Shown here: positions 50,101-61,730 of the stretch, one piece after another
Numbering within the stretch: position 1 is the stretch's first letter
Layout of the letters: every line of letters begins with the position of its first letter
DNA from: Microbotryomycetes sp. JL201
Lineage: Eukaryota; Basidiomycota; Microbotryomycetes
Reading direction: 5' to 3'
Length of the DNA: 64,000 bases
NCBI GenBank assembly: GCA_033819885.1
Contig: JAQYUZ010000002.1
Location: 676,276-740,275 of the forward strand
Made by a program: the position numbers and the translations under genes
Notes under the pieces: generated by a model
The model's input: only the letters and a program-made list of their open reading frames with translations
Told to the model about the DNA's origin: nothing
Database searches by the model: none

Positions 50101-50644
50101 TAGTGTGAAAATTGTCGTACCTGTTGCGATATTGAAGGTCAGCAAGCGATGCTATCTTGCAAGTGACAATGACAGACCACTGTCGCACGCCCGATCCGCC
50201 TTCGCCCTCGAGCTCGTGGCGAAAATCTCCATCGTAACCCACATGCCTGCTTCGAATGCTCGCCCTGTCTGCCGCGTCGTCGCCAGCCTCGTATTCGTTG
50301 TCAATCGTTGATGGAACCGCAGAATGATTGTTGCCGCTGAGCAGGTCGCTGACCTTTGCCGACCTACGCTTGAGAGCTGCGGGGCTGAATTTGCTTGCGA
50401 ACGAAGTGACGGCGTTGCTCCCGCCTCGCAAGACTCCATCAAACGATTGAGAGGTTCGAGGCAATAACGGCCGGCGCTCCGCATCGAGGTCGCTCGAGGT
50501 GGCTTCCGGGGCCTGAGCGTCAGCGCCGTTGGTGGCGAACGCTCCGCGCGTGTGAAGCGAGAATGGAGCAAGCGGGCTTGTGCGTGCTGTGCGTATCGGT
50601 GGCTCAGGTGAGAAAATGTCGCGCACGGGAGGCTTGGACGCCAT
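47188..50644 (-). CDS. CLC-family voltage-gated chloride channel or chloride/proton exchanger with CBS domains
   Basis: This is an intracellular-type CLC (ClC-3/4/5 or yeast Gef1 relative) that balances charge during organelle acidification. The Ser/Ala-rich cytosolic N-terminus ([16 protein letters not shown]) leads to [20 protein letters not shown], then the membrane core. Selectivity motifs are intact: [21 protein letters not shown] with the gating Glu, and [20 protein letters not shown]. Later helices include [20 protein letters not shown] and [20 protein letters not shown]. The two CBS repeats follow ([54 protein letters not shown]), and the protein ends [14 protein letters not shown] after a final short intron. 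About ten exons are needed. The ATG at 50644 is the first plausible start. Confidence 0.92.
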
Positions 50645-51160
50645 CTGTTGCGCACGACTGCTGGCGGAATGTGGGGTCAAGCGCTGTGCCGAATCCACAA
50701 AGGACGAAACAGGCTTCAAGTATGGCGGATTGGAGTTGAGAAGCTCTAATGCCTTGCTGAGCCGTCTTTACGATGCCGTTCTCGCGCTACAGGCCGCTAT
50801 CGTCGCGAGTCGGCGTCTGCGCGGCCTGAGCTTTGACAAACACGCGGGTTTATCCGCGCCTAGAGGTGTGAGACTGAGGCGTTCGTGCGCATGCCACGCT
50901 CGTGTAGAGTCTTGGGTGCGGTTCTGCGTTGAGCGACCGGGTAGTGAGACGCAGCAAAGGGTCGGCGGGCTTGGACGACTGTGCTGCGCCGACGCGCGCC
51001 TTCGCTTGACTACACCCCGAACGACTCGAGTCTCGGACCCGCGCAATCAGGTTGGCGCTTGGCAGTTTTCGACCTTTTTGGCCGGAGGTTTTGGCAGATA
51101 TACGGACGAAAGAGACACGCGGCACAGCACAGCGCGGCGTGCGAGTGACGACGGCGCGCG
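50645..51160. promoter_or_regulatory. Divergent promoter region between CLC and ERD2
   Basis: This 516-bp GC-rich interval between two divergent starts must contain both promoters. Open frames across it on both strands lack usable starts and read as antisense shadows of each other. I see no named element that I would assign. Confidence 0.35.
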
Positions 51161-52225
51161 ATGAACATCTTTCGGCAAGCGCTCGCACTTTATTCAGAAC
51201 GGTGCTCGTGCATGGATGCTGACATGTGCGCACTCCATCTCGTTGCACAGGCTACTCGGGGACTTGTCCCACCTCGCCAGCATCTTGATCCTGCTGCACA
51301 AGATTCAAAAGAGCCGCAGCGCCCGTGGCATCTCGTTCAAAACTCAGATGATCTATCTCGTCGTCTTTTGCACACGGTCAGCTCATTCGACCGGAGAATC
51401 CATCACGTTACGAGAAATACGGGCGCTAACGTCGTTCGGGCTTGAATAGTTATGTCGACCTACTGACCGGGCCATACATCTCGTTGTACAACACGTTAAT
51501 GAAGATCTTTTTCATCGCAAGCTCGGGCTACATCGTCTACTTGATGAAGGTCAAATTCAGGTGAGCACATCGAAATCTGTCTCGGCCGCAGCGGTCCAAG
51601 AATCTCAAAACTCTGCCACGACAGACCGACGCAAGACCCGGCAATCGACACGCTCAAGCTAGAATATCTCGTCGGACCGTGCGTTGTTCTTGCGCTCATC
51701 TTCAACTATCGCTTGTGAGTCTTCAAGACGGGCGGTCCACCGCAGCCAGCCCACTCTTCACGATTGACCATGATCGATTGCTCGTAGCACCATCTCCGAG
51801 ATTCTGTGGTCGTTCTCTATCTACCTAGAAGCTGTCGGCATTCTACCACAACTGTTCATGCTTCAAAGGACGGGCGAGGCAGAAACAATCACGACCCACT
51901 ACCTCTTTGCACTAGGAGCATATCGAGCGCTTTATGTGCCCAATTGGGTCTACAGGTGAGCTGAAGCTGGAACGTTCTCGCATGAGAAATTGAACCGCGC
52001 CCGACTCACATTCGGTCTACCAAGGTACTTCACTGAAGACACGGTCGACCCAATCGCCATCATCGCTGGCCTCGTTCAAACTGCATTGTTCTCTGACTTT
52101 TTCTATATCTACTTCACAAAGTGAGTCCCAGGTTGACTGTTTCTGAGAAGCGAATGAAGTCGCTCAACGATCGCAAATTCGTGTACAGGGTCATGAGGGG
52201 GCAAAAATTCGAGTTGCCTGCATGA
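51161..52225 (+). CDS. ERD2: ER lumen protein-retaining (HDEL/KDEL) receptor Erd2
   Basis: This seven-helix Golgi receptor returns HDEL-type proteins to the ER through COPI vesicles. The first coding exon is only 14 nt (MNIFR begins there) and is followed by a GC-donor intron (51175-51250) that joins to [20 protein letters not shown]. The rest is a standard Erd2: [140 protein letters not shown] and the end ELPA. Length about 213 residues, as usual. Seven exons, all joining in frame. Confidence 0.96.
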
Positions 52226-52453
52226 GCAATTTGAAAAAGTGCAGCCGCTCGGACAAGATCGAAGGCATTGTCCTAGCAGACACGTAGACGAAAATATGTC
52301 TAGCACTTTGCTGCCAATACCAATCTAATCGCATCGATCCACTTGGACTCATAACCTTGCGTTCATTCATGGTCCCTCACAGCTTGATATAATTACAGAA
52401 AGAGAACTGGGACCGCGCTCGATCTCTCGGAGCCTTCCCTTTGCCTTGACCGA

Positions 52454-53138
52454 TCAGTGCATTTCGAGCGACATGCCGTCGTGAATCTGCGTTGATTTTG
52501 ACATTTTGGAGTCAGTCGATCTAGTTATCTCGCAGCTGCCTCGCGTGGCCTACCTCGTAGTCGCTAAGGGTAATGCTGTCAAATGCGCATTTGGGTCAAT
52601 ATGATCAGCGCGGATCAAGGCTTGCACTCAATCTACGGCAGGGTTGGTTGCACAGTTACTTACTGGTCTTTGTAGATTGTATACCTGGTGGCGTTATCAG
52701 CGCGTCAGTCGCCGTGCTGGCGGGAGGCAGTTCCCTGTATACACCTACCACTTCTTCAGGATGATCTTCTCGCTGATTAAGAGTGACAAGCACCGGATCC
52801 GATACAAATAATCGCTTCAGAACTAGGATCGAAAGCTTAGAAATGACTACGGTCAAAACTCACGGTTTCGTACCAGTCTGCGCAGCAATGAGCTTTTTGA
52901 GGTCTCCCACAGTGTCGTCAGAGCTGGTTTCACGTCGAAATTGCTTGAGTCAGCGTCGGTGCAGCTACAACACGAGCGAGAGAGGTTGTGAGGAAACGTA
53001 CTCGCATTTGACCCGGACTGTGTGACAGCTTGTGTCAGCATCGAAGCTAACGTGGAACCAATATTCGATGGGCACATCGCGCGAGAACTAACCTTTCTGG
53101 CCGAGACGGTCGTTGGCAATGACCTCAATCATGGTCAT
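52454..53138 (-). CDS. HUB1: Ubiquitin-like splicing modifier Hub1/UBL5
   Basis: This ubiquitin-like protein binds spliceosome components (Snu66, Prp5 in yeast) non-covalently and tunes splice-site use. The exons join to [58 protein letters not shown] and DYEIHDGMSLEMH, nearly co-linear with human UBL5. Two in-frame starts exist, ATG at 53138 (MTMIEV) and at 53132 (MIEV). The second matches the family. Five introns cut about 74 codons into six exons, four of them 16-24 nt. The C-terminus ends LEMH instead of the usual LELYY-type end. All six splice junctions use GT-AG. Confidence 0.92.
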
Positions 53139-53382
53139 GGCGGGCAGGAGTCAATCTGCTGTCGAACAGGGCGATCGCGGTCAACTCTCAACAAATACGC
53201 ATCGTGACACTGAGAGTGCATACGATGTGACTTGGTGGTCGCGACAAGGAACGGGATCGGCGTGACTTGGAAGTTGCACTCTCACGACTTCTGCGCGACT
53301 CGACTCCATCCCGCACCTGTCACGGCTGAGAGGAGATATCTTTTCAATTGTCCAAGAACAGACGGACAGAGCACGAGCCGTC

Positions 53383-55488
53383 ATGGCCGACGTTGTGCCA
53401 GGCACGCCCCAAGCGCAAAAGCTGCAGGTCAGACCGTGCACGCACCGTCTCGGGCATGTCGGCGGATAGAGTGACTGACAACTAAACTCTGCATGACACA
53501 GGATGCGATCCAGAAGCAGCTTGCTTTTCTCGGATGGTCAACAGAAGACGACAGCGTCATGGCGTAAGCTCTGTTTCAGCCACACACAGCTTGCATCCAT
53601 CCCTTACTGACCATGTCGATCTGCTCACATGTGCAGCGAGTACGTACTCGTCATGATTGGCAACCGCAAGACGCCAGGTGAGTTCAAGTCGGCTCGCAGC
53701 CGCCCCCGTGCGTCTTCGCCATCCCGGTAACCATGCTGACACATGTTTTCCCTTAGAACAAATATCAACCGAATTGTCAGACCTCATTGGTGGCGACTTT
53801 GATAGCAGCTTTGTGTCGTGGCTATTCGACGAAGTCGACAAACACTATCCAAAAGCGCAACCCACAGCACCTGCTCAACAAGACCAAGCTCAGGCTCGCT
53901 CGCCGCCAAATGATGCACGACAGCAGTCCAATGGCGGTGGCAATAATAGCAGCAACAGGAATCTATTCGGCGCGGCTGTGTCGGGAGTCAAGCGCGATGC
54001 ACGGGATATGGAAGGGTCAGAACAGCAAAATTCAAACCAGAGGCAGCGCAGAGACGGCCCTGCCGGACGAGGTGGCATGACCAACGGCAACGGCGGTAGC
54101 AGGAGCTTGCTGGATCGCATGGGCCCGAGGCCACAACGAGGCGGACGGTCATTGCAAGGGCCGCCAGTGGGCATGCCTCCGCAGGCTTTCGACATGGTCA
54201 GGCGCGAATACAAGAATCTCGAATTTCTGTACTGATTCAATGTTGGCCGCAGATTTCTCAAGCGATCAACGCTGTAAGGAACGGCGCGCATCCGTCTGCT
54301 CTGGCTGGTATACCTTTCCCTGCTCTTGCTTCTCATCCTTTGGCCGGCACACTACCGCCAGGAGTCATGCAGCAAGCTCAAGCAGCAGCGATGGCCCAGG
54401 CGCAGGCGTTCGCGGCCATGCAAAACGCCTGGAGTATGCCGTTCGGAGCCAATGGACCTCCACCACCCGGGTTCAACCCTCAAGCAGCCCCTTTCCAACC
54501 TATCGGTGCTCCCGGTGGCCCATCAGGACCTCGAGGACTGCGTGCGGGACCAAACACTCCCGGACCTCGTCCAGCAAATGGAGCGCCTCGACCTACCGCT
54601 ACTTCTTCCGCGCCTGCGGCTGTTGTGTTGCCGAAAAAGCCGGCTGATGAGGCTATCTGCACGTATGGAGTCAAATGTACAAAGCCCCAGTGCCAGTACA
54701 GTCATCCGAGCCCTGTGGCGACCGAAGAGAGCGGGCTCGTCTTGTCCAGCGAAGCGTGTCCGAAGCAATTGGAGTGCGACGACAAGGTGCGTTACTGGTC
54801 TCTTTGGCGAGTACTGCGACATCTGACGAAAATGCGATCCTCAGGACTGCCCAAAGTCGCATGTGTCGCCAGCTCAGAAAGCCGACTCGACACGCGAAAA
54901 GACATCCGTCAACGCCAAGGGCGAGACGACCTTTGTGCCTCCTCCAAAGCCGGCAACGGCGCCTGTGGCAGATCCGACGTCGATTCCTGGCGCGGGAGAG
55001 CGTCCTTGCAAGTTTGGCGGAGCGTGCACGAGGCCAAACTGCGTGTTTTTGCATCCTTGGGATTCGAGGGGCGATCCCGCTAACGCAGGAGGCAAAGTTC
55101 CATGCTACTTTGGTGCAAACTGCACTCGTCGTAAGCTGCGAAGCTGTTGCTGTATATGGCACACGGAACGGACGCTGACAGCTCTTTGTATCTGGCAGCC
55201 GACTGCCACTACGGGCATCCGCCCAACCGTCCTCATCCTCACTCTAAGCATTTTGGCAAATCGGTTCACCACGCGACAAAGTATTCTGCCACGTTCAACT
55301 CTTCCACGAAACCGAAAGAGCACATTGGCGAATGGCCCAAAGAAGATTCGACACACGTGTCTGAGCGGCTCAAGAGGTTTGCCAACGCCGACAAGGACGG
55401 TCAAGATGGTGAAAAAATTATTCCGGGTGAGACGGTCGCAAAGGTCGAGATTGACGTCGAAGAAGGTGGTAGTTCGCCAAAGAAATAG
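53383..55488 (+). CDS. NAB2: Nuclear poly(A) RNA-binding protein Nab2/ZC3H14 type
   Basis: This protein controls poly(A) tail length and mRNA export. The N-terminal PWI-like Nab2 domain is MADVVPGTPQAQKLQDAIQK, QLAFLGWSTEDDSVMAEYVL, VMIGNRKTPEQISTELSDLI and DFDSSFVSWLFDEVDKHYP, assembled over several short exons. A Gln/Asn-rich and RG-containing region follows (RRDGPAGRGGMTNGNGGSRS), then a Pro/Ala-rich linker. At least four Nab2-type CCCH fingers with C-x5-C-x4-C-x3-H spacing are visible: ICTYGVKCTKPQCQYSH, ACPKQLECDDKDCPKSH, PCKFGGACTRPNCVFLH and PCYFGANCTRPDCHYGH. The last two fingers are separated by a short linker, and the tail is acidic, ending GGSSPKK. Yeast Nab2 has seven fingers and human ZC3H14 five, so this is a shorter array. 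Confidence 0.92.
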
Positions 55489-55708
55489 ACGGCGAAGGAA
55501 AAAATTCATGGAGAATGACGAGGACATTGGGCGCAGCGTGTGGATCTTTGAGCATCAAGACAGAGACCTCCGTTCCTATTTTATCTCGGCTTTCTTTTCG
55601 TTTGATTGTAAAAAGAAGAAAACAGTTCAAAGCATTCTTTCTGAGGTGCACGCGTGGAGGGGGTACGAGTGCGAGGGTACTAGAGATGTTCCAAAGATTG
55701 CATCATCT

Positions 55709-56784
55709 TTAGTAATCCGTGCCTAATCTCCGAGCCGTAAACTCGCTCATTCTCCGTCTGGCCATGCTCTGAGCCTCTGCGGCCAGCCGTTCTCGTTTCC
55801 GTTCGAGTCCTTCCTTGCCCGCCATGCCGAGCACGCCCGCGATGAGCTCGATAGTGCGCGGACTGTCGTCGTTTGCTGGAATGGCGTACGTGACCAGACG
55901 AGGATCAATGTCCGTGTCCGTGATGCCGATCGTCGGAACTTGGTTCGCGGTCGCCTCTCGAAGAGCATGTTGGTTCAAAGTAGGCGACAGCAACACGAGC
56001 AGAGAAGGTTTGAAATCGAGAGAGTTGGCACGTCGCGTCTGACCACGCTTCGTCTCGACAACGAGGTGAGGTGGGACCTCACTCCAACCGAAAACTTCCT
56101 TTGCGTTCGAGATTGTACCGGCTAGCCATTTCGTGACTCCGAAACCGTTCTCGCCCAAACGTTTCGCGTTCTCGAAAACCGCCCGGTCTGTACCTTTCAA
56201 GCTGCCGACAAACACGACAGAGCCATCTCGTTCGACGACTTGTTTGACGACCTGAGCAGCTCGTCTCAAAGCTGGCAGTGTCTGTCTGAGGTCGATGTAG
56301 CACGTGCCGGATCTGACGCCGTATACCTGTGACAAAGCAGCGCGGTGAGACAGTGAGGGCGAATGGCCCAAGTGAGCGCCGCTGGCGACCAAGTGTGCCG
56401 TCGTCAGTTGAGCAGCCGTAGGCGGTCGATGCAGCGTGTGGTGAGGTTGCCACGTCGTCGATCTGTTCTGTGTAGATCCAAGTTGCTCGAATGTGTCGGC
56501 TATCGAGTTATGGTGGACATGTGAGCAGGCAGGCAGGCAGATTTGACCGGTCGCCAGGAAAAGGACGCACCCGTGTATCGCATCACGCGTCTGTCAATGG
56601 CCTTGTCGAGCATGGCTGACCATGCTTGATCCTCGGACGTCAATGCTGACCTCTGACTGGGCTGCTCAGCACCCGCGTCGATTGCGTTTGCTGAGGTCGA
56701 GGCAATCGGCGTCGCCGAGGCTGTAGTCGATGCAAACCTGCATGCTTGCGTTGCAGCAGAGCAAACTGCTCGTCTGGCGACCAT
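55709..56784 (-). CDS. MRPS2: Mitochondrial small-subunit ribosomal protein uS2m
   Basis: This is a component of the mitochondrial ribosome small subunit. The start at 56784 gives an Arg/Ala/Ser presequence (MVARRAVCSAATQACRFAST). The mature part carries the S2 signature sequences AHLVASGAHLGHSPSLSHRA, YGVRSGTCYIDLRQTLPALR, GSVVFVGSLKGTDRAVFENA, TKWLAGTISNAKEVFGWSEV, SLLVLLSPTLNQHALREATA and QVPTIGITDTDIDPRLVTYA with IPANDDSPRTIELIAGVLGM. It ends ARRLGTDY. Three exons. Its stop lies 220 bp from the convergent Nab2 stop. Its start is divergent from the Ssb gene with a 304-bp spacer (56785-57088) that serves as the shared promoter region. Confidence 0.9.
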
Positions 56785-57088
56785 CGTGCTTCTGTAAGCG
56801 AGTGGACTCCCGAGTCGTTCGACTTGTTCAGCCGAGTCGCGTGCCTATGCGCTACCGTGCATCTTCGAAACCTCGGAACGCAGCGGCATGCAACGGAAAT
56901 TAAAGAATGGCTCGGGCGAAGCGCGCGCTGAGAGGTGCTGCGGATTCGAGACGAGCGAAAACGCGCTTCGAAGCGGATCTCAGTCGCACCCCCGCCTCTC
57001 TGTACGCCGCCTGTGTGCCTGCACAACACGGTCACAGCCTCTAACAAGCTTCTGTGTCGACCCTAGCCCCTCCCTTATCTCACGAACC

Positions 57089-59406
57089 ATGTCAGACGTC
57101 GAGGATGTGAGTCTTTTGCCTTTTTTTTTTTCCTTGGGCCGCACGGCCACGTCTCTCGCCGCTTGCTGACGGCCTGTCCTTCTCGGATACAGATCCCCGC
57201 TCTCGTTGACGGAGCTCAAGCTGATGAGACGGTCTTTGAGGGCGCCATCGGTCAGTGGCAACGTGTGCCGTGCAGCCGCTTGGCTCGTGGACTGACTTTT
57301 TTCAATCTCGCCTGTTGCACGCCACGACGACCATCTTGTGACGATTCCCATCCATTTTCGACCTTGTGACCATGTCATTGATCAGGTATCGATCTCGGTA
57401 CCACCTACTCTTGCGTTGGTGTGTGGCAGAACGACCGGGTCGAGATCATTGCCAACGACCAGGGCAACCGCACGACCCCCTCATATGTCGCTTTCACCGA
57501 CTCTGAGCGCCTCATTGGTGACTCGGCAAAGTGCGTCCTTGGACCGTCTTCTCGTGACAATGACCAAATCGGTCGCTGACATCGCACGTTTGTGCACTGT
57601 TGACAGGAACCAGGCTGCCATGAACCCCAGACAGACTGTGTTTGACGCCAAGCGCCTGATCGGTCGCCGCTTCGACGACGAGGAGGTCAAGAAGGACATG
57701 GCCCAGTGGCCCTTCAAGGTCATCGACAAGGACGGCTCGCCCTTCATCGAGGTCGAGTACTTGAACGAGACCAAGACTTTCTCGCCTGCCGAGATCTCCG
57801 CCATGGTCTTGTCCAAGCTCAAGGAGACGGCCGAGGCCAAGATCGGCAAGGAGGTCAAGAAGGCCGTCGTTACCGTCCCTGCCTACTTCAACGACTCGCA
57901 GCGTCTCTCGACAAAGGTGGGCATTCTCGGGCTTGATCTTGACCCGTAGCAGTCTGTTGACACAAGCGCTTCTCATTCAGGACGCCGGTACTATCGCTGG
58001 TCTGGACGTTCTCCGTATCATCAACGAGCCTACCGCCGCTGCCATCGCTTACGGTCTCGGCGAGGCCACCGAGAAGACCAAGAAGGAGAAGCTCGTTCTC
58101 ATTTTCGATCTCGGTGGAGGAACGTTCGATGTCTCGCTCTTGTCGATCAACGGCGGTGTCTTTGCCGTCAAGGCCACGGCCGGTGACACGCACTTGGGTG
58201 GTGAGGACTTTGACAACGCGCTCCTTACCCACTTCAAGGCCGAGTTTGAGCGCAAGACCAAGCTCGACATCTCTGGCGATGCTCGCGCTCTCCGCCGCCT
58301 CCGCTCTGCTTGCGAGCGTGCCAAGCGCACGCTTTCGTCGGTCACCCAGACCACCGTTGAAGTCGACTCGCTCTTCCAGGGCACCGACTTTTCGGCCCAG
58401 ATCTCGCGTGCTCGCTTCGAGGAGATCAACGCCGCCACTTTCCGCTCGACGATCGACCCCGTCGAGAAGGTCTTGAAGGACGCCAAGGTCGACAAGGCAA
58501 AGGTTGACGACATTGTCTTGGTCGGTGGCTCGACCCGTATCCCCAAGATCCAGTCGCTCGTTTCCGAGTTCTTCGGTGGCCGCCAGCTCAACAAGTCGAT
58601 CAACCCCGACGAGGCTGTCGCATACGGTGCCGCCGTCCAGGCCGCCGTCTTGACCGGCCAGACCTCTGAGCGCACCGCCGACTTGCTCTTGTTGGATGTC
58701 GCCCCTCTGTCGCTCGGTGTCGCCATGCAAGGTGACGTTTTCGGTGTTGTCGTCCCGCGCAACACTCCTATCCCTACCAACAAGTCGCGAACGTTCACGA
58801 CTGTCGAGGACAACCAGACCACCGTCACATTCCCCGTCTACGAGGGCGAGCGCGTTACGTGCAAGGAGAACAGGCTGTTGGGAGAGTTTGAGCTCTCTGG
58901 TATCACCCCCCAACCTCGAGGACAGGCAGAGCTCGTCTGCACGTTTGAGGTCGACGCCAACGGTCTCCTCAAGGTTTCGGCGCTCGACAAGACCAGTGGC
59001 CGCCGCGCCAACATTACGATCACCAACTCTGTCGGCCGCCTCTCGTCTGCAGAGATTGACCAGATGATCAAGGAGTGAGTCATGACGCATTCACTTGATA
59101 TGTATCTTGACACTGATGTTGCACCTCTTGTACAGTGCCGAGCAATTCAAGCAGGCCGACAAGGACTTTACTGCCAAGCATGAGGCCAAGCAAGAGCTCG
59201 AGTCTTACGTCGCCACGGTCGAGTCTACGATCAACTCTCCTCAACTTGCCAACAAGATCAAGAAGCAGCAACGATCTGCTCTCGAGGCAGAGTTGGCAAA
59301 GGCGCTCGAGCGCCTCGAACTGCAGGAGTCGACGACGGACGAGCTCAAGAAGAGCCACCTGTTGTTGAAACGCGCTATGCAGAAGTGCCTCGCGACGACT
59401 CGTTGA
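57089..59406 (+). CDS. SSB1: Ribosome-associated Hsp70 chaperone Ssb
   Basis: This cytosolic Hsp70 binds nascent chains at the ribosome exit tunnel. Six exons: [46 protein letters not shown] to [24 protein letters not shown] to LSTK, the main body from [20 protein letters not shown], and a C-terminal helical exon from [20 protein letters not shown]. Nucleotide-binding motifs are intact ([30 protein letters not shown]). The N-terminal extension with IPALVDGAQ and the short C-terminus ending CLATTR, without an EEVD tail, distinguish Ssb from Ssa. Codons are strongly C-biased. The 400-codon antisense frame over this gene is a shadow of that bias. Confidence 0.95.
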
Positions 59407-59741
59407 TAGAGAATTGCTTCGATTCACTGACAGGGCAGTTGTGTGCTTGTAGTAGCACGTGATCTTGGATGCACTCCCATAATCTTAAAACAATCGAGCC
59501 CATGTCAGGCGCTGTTGTATTACGTTCCCGTCATGTGCATTTGCTTCGTGAAGCAGCCTTACTCATGAGCACTTGACAGTATTTTGAAAGCGACATGAAA
59601 GTCATAGTAGTTTGGCTAGATCTGACAGCCGAAACAGGGCCAAATTTTTGTTGCTTTTGCACCATACCTCGCAATTGCAACCCGTAGAATTTCCAAACAC
59701 CTCGTGTTTTGTTCTGCCATGAAGCGTTTAGTAGCTGGTAG

Positions 59742-59766
59742 CTGCTAGTTGTCTGCTAGTTGTCTG
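59742..59766. repeat. Short 11-bp tandem repeat
   Basis: Two adjacent identical copies of CTGCTAGTTGT (59742-59752 and 59753-59763) are followed by the first three bases of a third. The preceding GTAGCTGGTAGCTG is itself a degenerate repeat. It probably arose by replication slippage. No function is suggested. Confidence 0.7.
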
Positions 59767-60057
59767 TGCCGAGCCAGAAGAGGCTGCTTCATTCGCGCAA
59801 ATTGCCAGTGTGCCTGCTGCGAATGACTTGTACGCGCAGTGACTCTATTCGGAGCTGACCGAGGGCGACGGTAAATCTCGACTTCACTCGGCCCCTCCTG
59901 TGCACACGTCGCCGATTGAAGCGGGCCGGCACAGACAGACTGGTACATCTTGTGGGCAGGAAAATAGTGCACAGTCGAGATTGCTTTGCCAGTACAAGTA
60001 CAAGTGCGGGAGCCGTACATCAAAAAGCGCCGACACGTCGAGAGAAGCTTAGAGGCC

Positions 60058-60094
60058 CGAGCTCAAACTGTTTGGACTGAACAGTTTGAGCTCG
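60058..60094. repeat. Perfect 15-bp inverted repeat with 7-base loop
   Basis: The left arm (60058-60072, CGAGCTCAAACTGTT) and right arm (60080-60094) are exact reverse complements around the spacer TGGACTG. Pairing stops at the flanking bases 60057 and 60095. The hairpin lies in the spacer between two convergent genes. It is not followed by a U-run, so it does not resemble a bacterial-type terminator. Confidence 0.85.
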
Positions 60095-60311
60095 AGCCCC
60101 TCCAGCGCTGCTGCCAACTTTCACCCAAGAGCAGCCGCAGAGCACGTCTACGTGTTTCGCACTATCATGTAGCCATGTCTGCAGCTCTGACAGTACTGTA
60201 GCTGCCACTGTTCACGTGGCTTTGACCGAAGGAGCTCTCAAATGTTTCAATTTCAAGACAAGAGTTTGCAAAATCACACTCAGCGCAAGGAGATGACAGG
60301 AGAAGCGGTCA

Positions 60312-61730
60312 TCAGACCCGCTCGACTGACGTGGACTGTGCGCCAGCTGGCTTTTGATCGTCGACAGTGAAGCTGCGATCAACTCCGCGCTCGAATGCAG
60401 ACCAGCCGCCGTCAATTGGCTTGAACGACCGAAGACGTTGAGGTTGGTCAGGCTGTCGCACTTCGTCACGACGAGATGCGGCTCGAGACTCTGTGCGAAA
60501 AGCGGCATCGAGCCTCTTCGTCATCTCTTTGTTGCCAAGGAGAAGTTTCGCTCGCGTCTCTCCAGCGTCGCCAAAGCCGACGAGTAGGTTGACGCGATCG
60601 ACCAAGCCAGACTCGCGGTATGCGTGATACGTAATCACTTCCTTGCTGCACGGTCTCAAAAGCACTCGATGTTAGTGCGAGCCACCCGAAAGCTGGACCG
60701 AGTACTTGCATCACTGTTGGCCCGACTTGTAGGGCTGCTTCCAGCTTGTCAATCAGCTCCGACAATGAGCAGTCTCGGATTTTTGCGATTGCGCCATCAA
60801 AAACGAAAAGGAAACGGCGATCGGTGTTGCTCCCGTGCTGAAAGAAGTGAAAAAACTCGTTCGCTGTGAACCAAACGATGTGACCGAACCGACGGTCGAC
60901 CGGAATCGAGTGCGGCTGCAGTGGGACCTGCGTCACCATCTCCGGGCAGAGCGGCACGACCGGCGCATCGGGAATGAACGACCCGTCGATTTTGGCGTGA
61001 GGCTGGCTCCGCTCGACAGCTTGTTGCGGATTCGATTCGGAAGGTTGTGAGACGTGACGTGCTGAAGCGTTCTTCGTTGGACCGCCCGTCATCAACATTC
61101 TCGCCACTGACAGTTCTTCAAAAGTAGGCACTTGGATGTACGAATGTTGTGTGCAGACGAAACTAGAGGGTGAGTCGAACGTGATGCGGTTGATTACCGG
61201 CGGATCGAAAAAGCACAAATTCTTGACGGATTTGCCAGCGCGCAGAGCGTCGGCGCCCCTCAGATAGGCCGTTGACGTACCACCGAACTGCCACGAAGTG
61301 GGGCGTCGCGACCAAGCTCCAATCAAGTCACTCGAGTTCGCGAAGACTTACCGAAGCCACGATCTCGATAAGAGTGCCGTCCCGCGCCTTTCTGGTAGCC
61401 TGGTGATAGTTTGCGATAACCTGCCAAGCATGCCACGCCGTGCGGAACAACATGTAGCTGCCGGGGACCCATGTCAGTGCGGAAACGAACTTGTGAACGA
61501 ATTACATCGACTTGCCATTGTCTGGGAGAGCGTTTGAAGCGTCCAACGGCGACAGCGTTCACAGCCACCGCCATTTGATTCAGCGGTGATTCGACCTGAT
61601 CAACGCCAATGAGAATTGGTTTGGCAGATAGGCGAAGACTCCTGGAGGGTAGACTTACACGACAAATGCTCTCTGAAGAGGAGAATCCACCGAGAACCAC
61701 AACCCAATACTCTTCATTAAGGTCTGACAT
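60312..61730 (-). CDS. Spliced protein of unknown family
   Basis: I do not recognise this gene, but its exon structure is coherent. The start at 61730 reads MSDLNEEYWVVVLGGFSSSE. A 16-nt microexon (61506-61521) and flanking short introns give ITAESNGDNGKSIYMLFRTA, continuing WHAWQVIANYHQATRKARDG and TLIEIVASFGGTSTAYLRGA. The main exon reads KNLCFFDPPVINRITFDSPS, FVCTQHSYIQVPTFEELSVA and RRFGHIVWFTANEFFHFFQH. A GC-donor intron (60655-60709) joins to EVITYHAYRESGLVDRVNLL and VGFGDAGETRAKLLLGNKEM. About 395 residues, globular in composition, with aromatic-rich strands and no signal peptide or membrane helix. It is divergent from the next gene by 199 bp, suggesting possible co-regulation. Confidence 0.6.

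Larger units (their letters stand above)
59407..60311. other. Convergent intergenic region between SSB1 and an unassigned gene
   Basis: This 905-bp interval is mostly AT-richer than the genes. It holds the SSB1 3' UTR, an 11-bp tandem repeat near 59742 and a 15-bp perfect hairpin near 60058. Short open frames (for example on minus at 59745-60023) are not credible genes. Confidence 0.4.

Noticed and set aside
57888-59090. 400-codon open frame antisense to SSB1
   Set aside because: It mirrors the strong codon bias of the sense Hsp70 gene, has no ATG-led family match and crosses the well-supported exons.
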